This document shows positions 61,148 through 64,000 of a stretch of 64,000 bases of DNA, one piece after another. The translations under genes and the position numbers were made by a program. This DNA comes from Leisingera daeponensis DSM 23529 (GTDB lineage Bacteria > Pseudomonadota > Alphaproteobacteria > Rhodobacterales > Rhodobacteraceae): assembly GCF_000473145.1 (NCBI RefSeq), contig NZ_KI421500.1, positions 1,302,225 to 1,366,224 of the forward strand, given 5' to 3'. Under the pieces are notes generated by a model, which saw only the letters and a program-made list of their open reading frames with translations, was not told where the DNA came from and did not search any database. Every line of letters starts with the position of its first letter. Positions within the stretch are counted from its first letter, which is position 1.

Positions 61148-61885
61148 TCACCCGATTGCACTGAACCCCGGCACCCAGCGGATCATCGCCTCGGCGATCA
61201 GCCGCACCCCGCCCGTGGCGATCAATACCGCAAACAGAACCAGCATCGCGCCCATGCCCTTCTCCACCCAGGCAAAGGCGCTGCGATGGCGCGCGACCCA
61301 GCCCAGGAACGGCTTGGCAAACAGCGCTGCGACCACAAAGGGCGCCGTCATGCCCAGCCCGTAGACCAGCAGCAGCACCCCGCCCCGCCAGATGTCGCCC
61401 ATGCCGGAGGCGATCATCAGGATCGACGCCAGCGCCGGCCCCACGCAAGGCGTCCAGCCGAACCCGAACGCCAGCCCCATCAGATACGCGCCCAGCACGG
61501 TGGAGGGCTCGGCGCTGCTTTCCATCCGCGCCTCGCGGTACAAAAGCGGGATTTTCACCACGCCCAGAAAGTGCAGCCCGAACAGCAGCAACAGCGCCGC
61601 CGCGCCGTAGGACAGAACCTCCAGATACTGGCCGAACAGCTGCCCCAGCGCAGTTGCCCCCATGCCCATCAGCATGAACACGGTGGTGACCCCGGCGGCG
61701 AAACAGACTGCCGACACCAGCAACCGCCGCTGCGCACCAGCAGCAATCGCTCCGTCGCCTCGCAGCTCCGCCATCGACAGACCGCCCATGTAGGACAGGT
61801 AAAACGGCACCATCGGCAAAATGCAGGGGGTGAAAAAGCTCAGCAGTCCTGCGATCAAGGCGCCAAACAGGGTAATTTCAAGCAT
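61148..61885 (-). CDS. soxV: SoxV, CcdA-type electron-transfer membrane protein
   Basis: 245 residues, about six helices, two redox cysteines in FFTPCILPMVPFY and GWTPCVGPALA, as in CcdA/DsbD. It passes cytoplasmic thioredoxin electrons to SoxW. ATG at 61885 (MLEITLFGALIAGLLSF) is preferred over a longer frame to 61942. First gene of the minus-strand sox unit; an ATTC-N8-GAAT palindrome lies upstream between it and soxS. Confidence 0.93.
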   Translation of the reverse strand: MLEITLFGALIAGLLSFFTPCILPMVPFYLSYMGGLSMAELRGDGAIAAGAQRRLLVSAVCFAAGVTTVFMLMGMGATALGQLFGQYLEVLSYGAAALLLLFGLHFLGVVKIPLLYREARMESSAEPSTVLGAYLMGLAFGFGWTPCVGPALASILMIASGMGDIWRGGVLLLVYGLGMTAPFVVAALFAKPFLGWVARHRSAFAWVEKGMGAMLVLFAVLIATGGVRLIAEAMIRWVPGFSAIG

Positions 61886-61936
61886 CGCACCCCCAAAGAG
61901 GCCCCACGCGAACGTTATCCGGGCCCGGCTTGTGTC

Positions 61937-61952
61937 ATTCACATATTCGAAT
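61937..61952. promoter_or_regulatory. SoxR-type operator in the soxV/soxS divergent region
   Basis: ATTC-ACATATTC-GAAT, also readable as ACATA...TATGT around a central ATTCGAAT. On the plus strand TTGTGT (61930-61935) and TATGTT (61953-61958) with a 17-bp spacer place it inside a sigma70 promoter for soxS. The soxS-soxV gap is a known SoxR target (from memory). Confidence 0.82.
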
Positions 61953-61995
61953 TATGTTGTTTCTTACCGTTCGGTCAACAGATGGAATGACACCC

Positions 61996-62379
61996 ATGCG
62001 CCCTTTCCGCCACCTGGCTGCAGCTGCGGCCGCGGCTTTTGCAGCGCTGCCCGCCTGGGCGGCGGAACTGGTGATGGTCGAACAGCCGGGCTGCGAGTGG
62101 TGCGCCCGCTGGAACGCGGAAATCGCCCCGATCTACCCGAAAACGGCTGAGGGCAGACACGCCCCCCTGCGCCGTGTGGACCTGCGCGCCCTGCCCGATG
62201 ATCTGCAGGTCACCCGCCGGGTCATATTCACCCCTACCTTTCTGGTGGTCGAGGACGGAGAGGAACGCGCCCGGCTCGAAGGCTATCCGGGCGAAGATTT
62301 TTTTTGGCCTTTGCTCGCGGATTTGCTAAGCGCCCATACGGGATTTGTTGATAATACGAACGCCACGGGCGGCAGCTGA
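61996..62379 (+). CDS. soxS: SoxS, periplasmic thioredoxin-like protein
   Basis: 127 residues, signal peptide (RHLAAAAAAAFAALPAWA), then CEWC active site (Cys33-Cys36) and FTPTFLVVEDGEERARLEGYPGEDFFWPLLADL. SoxS has been linked to keeping SoxYZ active by reduction. Start uncertain: ATG 61987 or 61996; the latter sits next to the signal peptide. Divergent from soxV and 60 bp before soxR. Confidence 0.87.
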   Translation: MRPFRHLAAAAAAAFAALPAWAAELVMVEQPGCEWCARWNAEIAPIYPKTAEGRHAPLRRVDLRALPDDLQVTRRVIFTPTFLVVEDGEERARLEGYPGEDFFWPLLADLLSAHTGFVDNTNATGGS

Positions 62380-62439
62380 CCGCCCTGATGGGGCAAGAGA
62401 GAGGAGTGCGGCACTGCGGTGCCGCTCAGGAGACGGCAC

Positions 62440-62778
62440 ATGGCATTACCACAGTTCACCGCTGACATGGACCCGGAGGAGATGGACCGGATGGTCGAAA
62501 ACGCGACCAAGGCGTCCAATTTTCTGAAGGCGATCAGCCACGAAGGCCGGCTGATGATCCTCTGCCACCTGGTTTCCGGCGAGAAATCCGTGACCGAGCT
62601 GGAGGACCTGCTGTCAGCCCGCCAGGCCGCCGTCTCGCAGCAGCTGTCGCGCCTGCGTCTGGAGGGGCTGGTTATCCCCCGCCGCGAGGGCAAGGCGATC
62701 TATTACCGGCTGGCCGACGACAAGCCCCGCCGGATGCTGGAAGTGGTCTATGACCTGTTCTGCAAGGAAGAAGGCTGA
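62440..62778 (+). CDS. soxR: ArsR-family persulfide-sensing repressor SoxR
   Basis: 112 residues. Winged HTH (SVTELEDLLSARQAAVSQQLSRLRLEGLVIPRREGKAIYYRLAD) with two cysteines, Cys42 (ILCHLV) and Cys108 (LFCKEEG). The pair lies at almost the same positions as the redox Cys41/Cys107 of the R. capsulatus SqrR (from memory), so a tetrasulfide bridge on persulfide exposure is likely to release DNA. Distinct from the SoxR of redox-cycling (MerR family). CAGGAG precedes the ATG. Four matching operators are visible in the cluster. Confidence 0.93.
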   Translation: MALPQFTADMDPEEMDRMVENATKASNFLKAISHEGRLMILCHLVSGEKSVTELEDLLSARQAAVSQQLSRLRLEGLVIPRREGKAIYYRLADDKPRRMLEVVYDLFCKEEG

Positions 62779-62798
62779 GGCCCGATTGAAATCCCAAG

Positions 62799-63857
62799 AT
62801 GTTTGAACTCCTGACAGAACACCAGCTGGCCGCCTTCATCGGGCTGCTGGGCGGTGTGGCTCTGGGGCTTGCCGCCCGGCTGGGGCGGTTCTGCACCTTG
62901 GGTGCGATCGAAGACCTGCTTTACGGCGGCTCATCGCTGCGGATGCGGATGTGGGGCGTGGCTATCGGCGTGGCTGTCATCTCCAGCTTTGCGCTGATCG
63001 GTTTGGGCCTGGTGGATGCGGGCCAGTCGTTTTACCTGTCGATCCGCTGGATGCCCGCCGCCTCGATCCTCGGCGGGCTGATGTTCGGCTACGGCATGGC
63101 GCTCAGCGGCAACTGCGGCTACGGCGCCATTGCGCGGCTTGGCGGCGGCGACCTGCGCAGTTTCGTGATCGTGCTGGTAATGGGGGTATCCACCTATGTG
63201 GTACTGGCAGGCCCGCTTGCCCCGTTGCGCAATTTCTTCTTCGAACAGCAGGATGTGACCACGGAAATCCCGCCGGGCCTCGCCCATTACGCCGCCGCCT
63301 GGAGCGGGCTGCCGCTGGCCGCCATCGGCCTCACCGCGGGCCTGCTGATCCTGCTCGCCTCTCTCGCCAATGCTGAGCTGCGCCGCGACAGGCAGGCGCT
63401 GTTCTGGTCTGCTGTAGTTGGGCTGGCCGTGACCTCCGGCTGGGCCGGAACCACCTATGTCAACACCGCCGGGTTCGAGGCGCTGCCGGTAGTCTCCCAC
63501 TCCTTCTCGGCCCCTCTGGGCGAGACGATCCTGTGGACCATGACCGGTTCCTTGCGCCCCCTGTCGTTCGCCGTCGGCTCCATCGCCGGCGTCTGGACCG
63601 GTGCCTTCCTCGGCTCGCTGATCAAGGGCCATTTCCGCTGGGAAGCCTGCGAAGACCCGCGCGAGCTGCGCCGCCAGATCATCGGCGCCGCCATCATGGG
63701 CACCGGTGCCGTCATCGCCATGGGCTGCACGGTCGGCCAAGGGCTCAGCGCGTTTTCGCTGCTGGCGGTTTCAGCGCCGGTCACCATGCTGGCGATCTTT
63801 GCCGGCGCCGCCATTGGGCTGCGCCAGCTGATCGAGGGATTCCGCCCGGCGGAATAA
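62799..63857 (+). CDS. YeeE/YedE-family sulfur transporter, full length
   Basis: 352 residues, about nine helices. Cys32 (GRFCTLGAI), Cys106 (LSGNCGYGAIARLGGG) and Cys310 (MGCTVGQGLSAFS) match the three relay cysteines of TsuA-type thiosulfate transporters. Starts 20 bp after soxR, so it is cotranscribed with soxS-soxR and probably imports thiosulfate. It is the single-chain counterpart of the split pair at 27295-28157. Confidence 0.92.
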   Translation: MFELLTEHQLAAFIGLLGGVALGLAARLGRFCTLGAIEDLLYGGSSLRMRMWGVAIGVAVISSFALIGLGLVDAGQSFYLSIRWMPAASILGGLMFGYGMALSGNCGYGAIARLGGGDLRSFVIVLVMGVSTYVVLAGPLAPLRNFFFEQQDVTTEIPPGLAHYAAAWSGLPLAAIGLTAGLLILLASLANAELRRDRQALFWSAVVGLAVTSGWAGTTYVNTAGFEALPVVSHSFSAPLGETILWTMTGSLRPLSFAVGSIAGVWTGAFLGSLIKGHFRWEACEDPRELRRQIIGAAIMGTGAVIAMGCTVGQGLSAFSLLAVSAPVTMLAIFAGAAIGLRQLIEGFRPAE

Positions 63858-63861
63858 TCCG

Positions 63862-63879
63862 CTGTCCCTGCGGGGACAG
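63862..63879 (+). terminator. Hairpin after yeeE
   Basis: CTGTCCC (63862-63868), loop TGCG, GGGACAG (63873-63879), just past the stop. No T-run follows. The remaining sequence to 64000 is intergenic, AT-richer around 63918-63960, and may hold the promoter of a gene beyond the window. Confidence 0.6.
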
Positions 63880-64000
63880 GCTGCGCAATCCGGACCATCC
63901 GCGCACGCCTGAAGTCTTGGTAAATTTTCGTTAACGATTACACTGACGTTACACGCCGTTCTTAAAACGCCCGGGGGGAACCGCCCCGCATCGCCGACCT

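Noticed and set aside
63901..63960. CtrA-type TTAA-N7-TTAA box near the window end
   Set aside because: GTTAACG occurs once and the second half-site at the right spacing is missing.

Overview
GC-rich alphaproteobacterial chromosome segment, most like a marine Roseobacter-clade member of the Rhodobacteraceae (Leisingera/Phaeobacter/Ruegeria type). The evidence is the gene content: a complete lithotrophic sox cluster, an RutR-controlled reductive pyrimidine pathway, paired YeeE/YedE sulfur transporters, a GapR-type DUF2312 protein, an ScfR-type regulator and an NDUFA12-type complex I subunit. I see no rRNA, tRNA, CRISPR array, transposase, integrase or phage gene. The window reads as ordinary chromosome rather than a mobile island.

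Layout. 1-5.8 kb: a DUF4212/sodium-solute symporter pair followed by a cNMP/CBS/DUF294 protein, a small membrane protein and a membrane-anchored DEDDh exonuclease. 5.9-7.4 kb: a flavin reductase and a short, apparently truncated 4Fe-4S protein. 7.5-18.2 kb: uracil/thymine catabolism (PreT, PreA, HydA, HyuC) with a dedicated NMT1-type ABC transporter and the TetR regulator RutR, with one perfect and one near-perfect RutR operator. 18.3-19.4 kb: a cupin and a RidA protein. 19.5-25.1 kb: a four-gene, translationally coupled decaprenylphosphoryl-arabinose (DPA) pathway (HAD-UbiA, GtrA, DprE1, DprE2), divergent from a polytopic glycosyltransferase candidate. 25.2-28.6 kb: GapR, two small proteins, and a sulfide/persulfide operon (ETHE1/Blh-type MBL, two half-size YeeE proteins, a TIGR01244 protein). 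28.9-35.0 kb: a FliM-like protein and a symporter-histidine kinase/response regulator/ScfR block. 35.3-40.5 kb: a branched-chain amino-acid-type ABC transporter. 40.8-44.3 kb: PepSY/cytochrome b561/membrane LuxR trio, an acyl-CoA synthetase and its divergent PAS-LuxR regulator. 44.5-51.0 kb: housekeeping genes (accB, accC, aat, DUF2155, mlaD-like, NDUFA12, ridA, clpX, clpP). 51.2-53.9 kb: a GlxA-type regulator and a GtrII-like membrane protein. 53.9-63.9 kb: soxDCBAZYXWV on the minus strand, divergent from soxS-soxR-yeeE.

How the parts fit. Two regulons can be read from operators alone. RutR boxes lie before hyuC/rutR and before preT, tying the reductive pyrimidine pathway and probably its transporter to one repressor. 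The palindrome ATTC-N8-GAAT occurs four times in the sox cluster (soxV/soxS, soxX, soxB, soxC), consistent with control by the two-cysteine ArsR-family SoxR encoded there. A weaker related element overlaps a good sigma70 promoter before the Blh operon 34 kb away, which has no regulator gene of its own.

The strongest leads are the SoxR operator set, the DPA/arabinosylation locus (its DprE1 carries Ala at the position matching the benzothiazinone-reactive Cys), a dispersed structured intergenic repeat with four copies, and the symporter-kinase operon with a small membrane subunit gene inside it.
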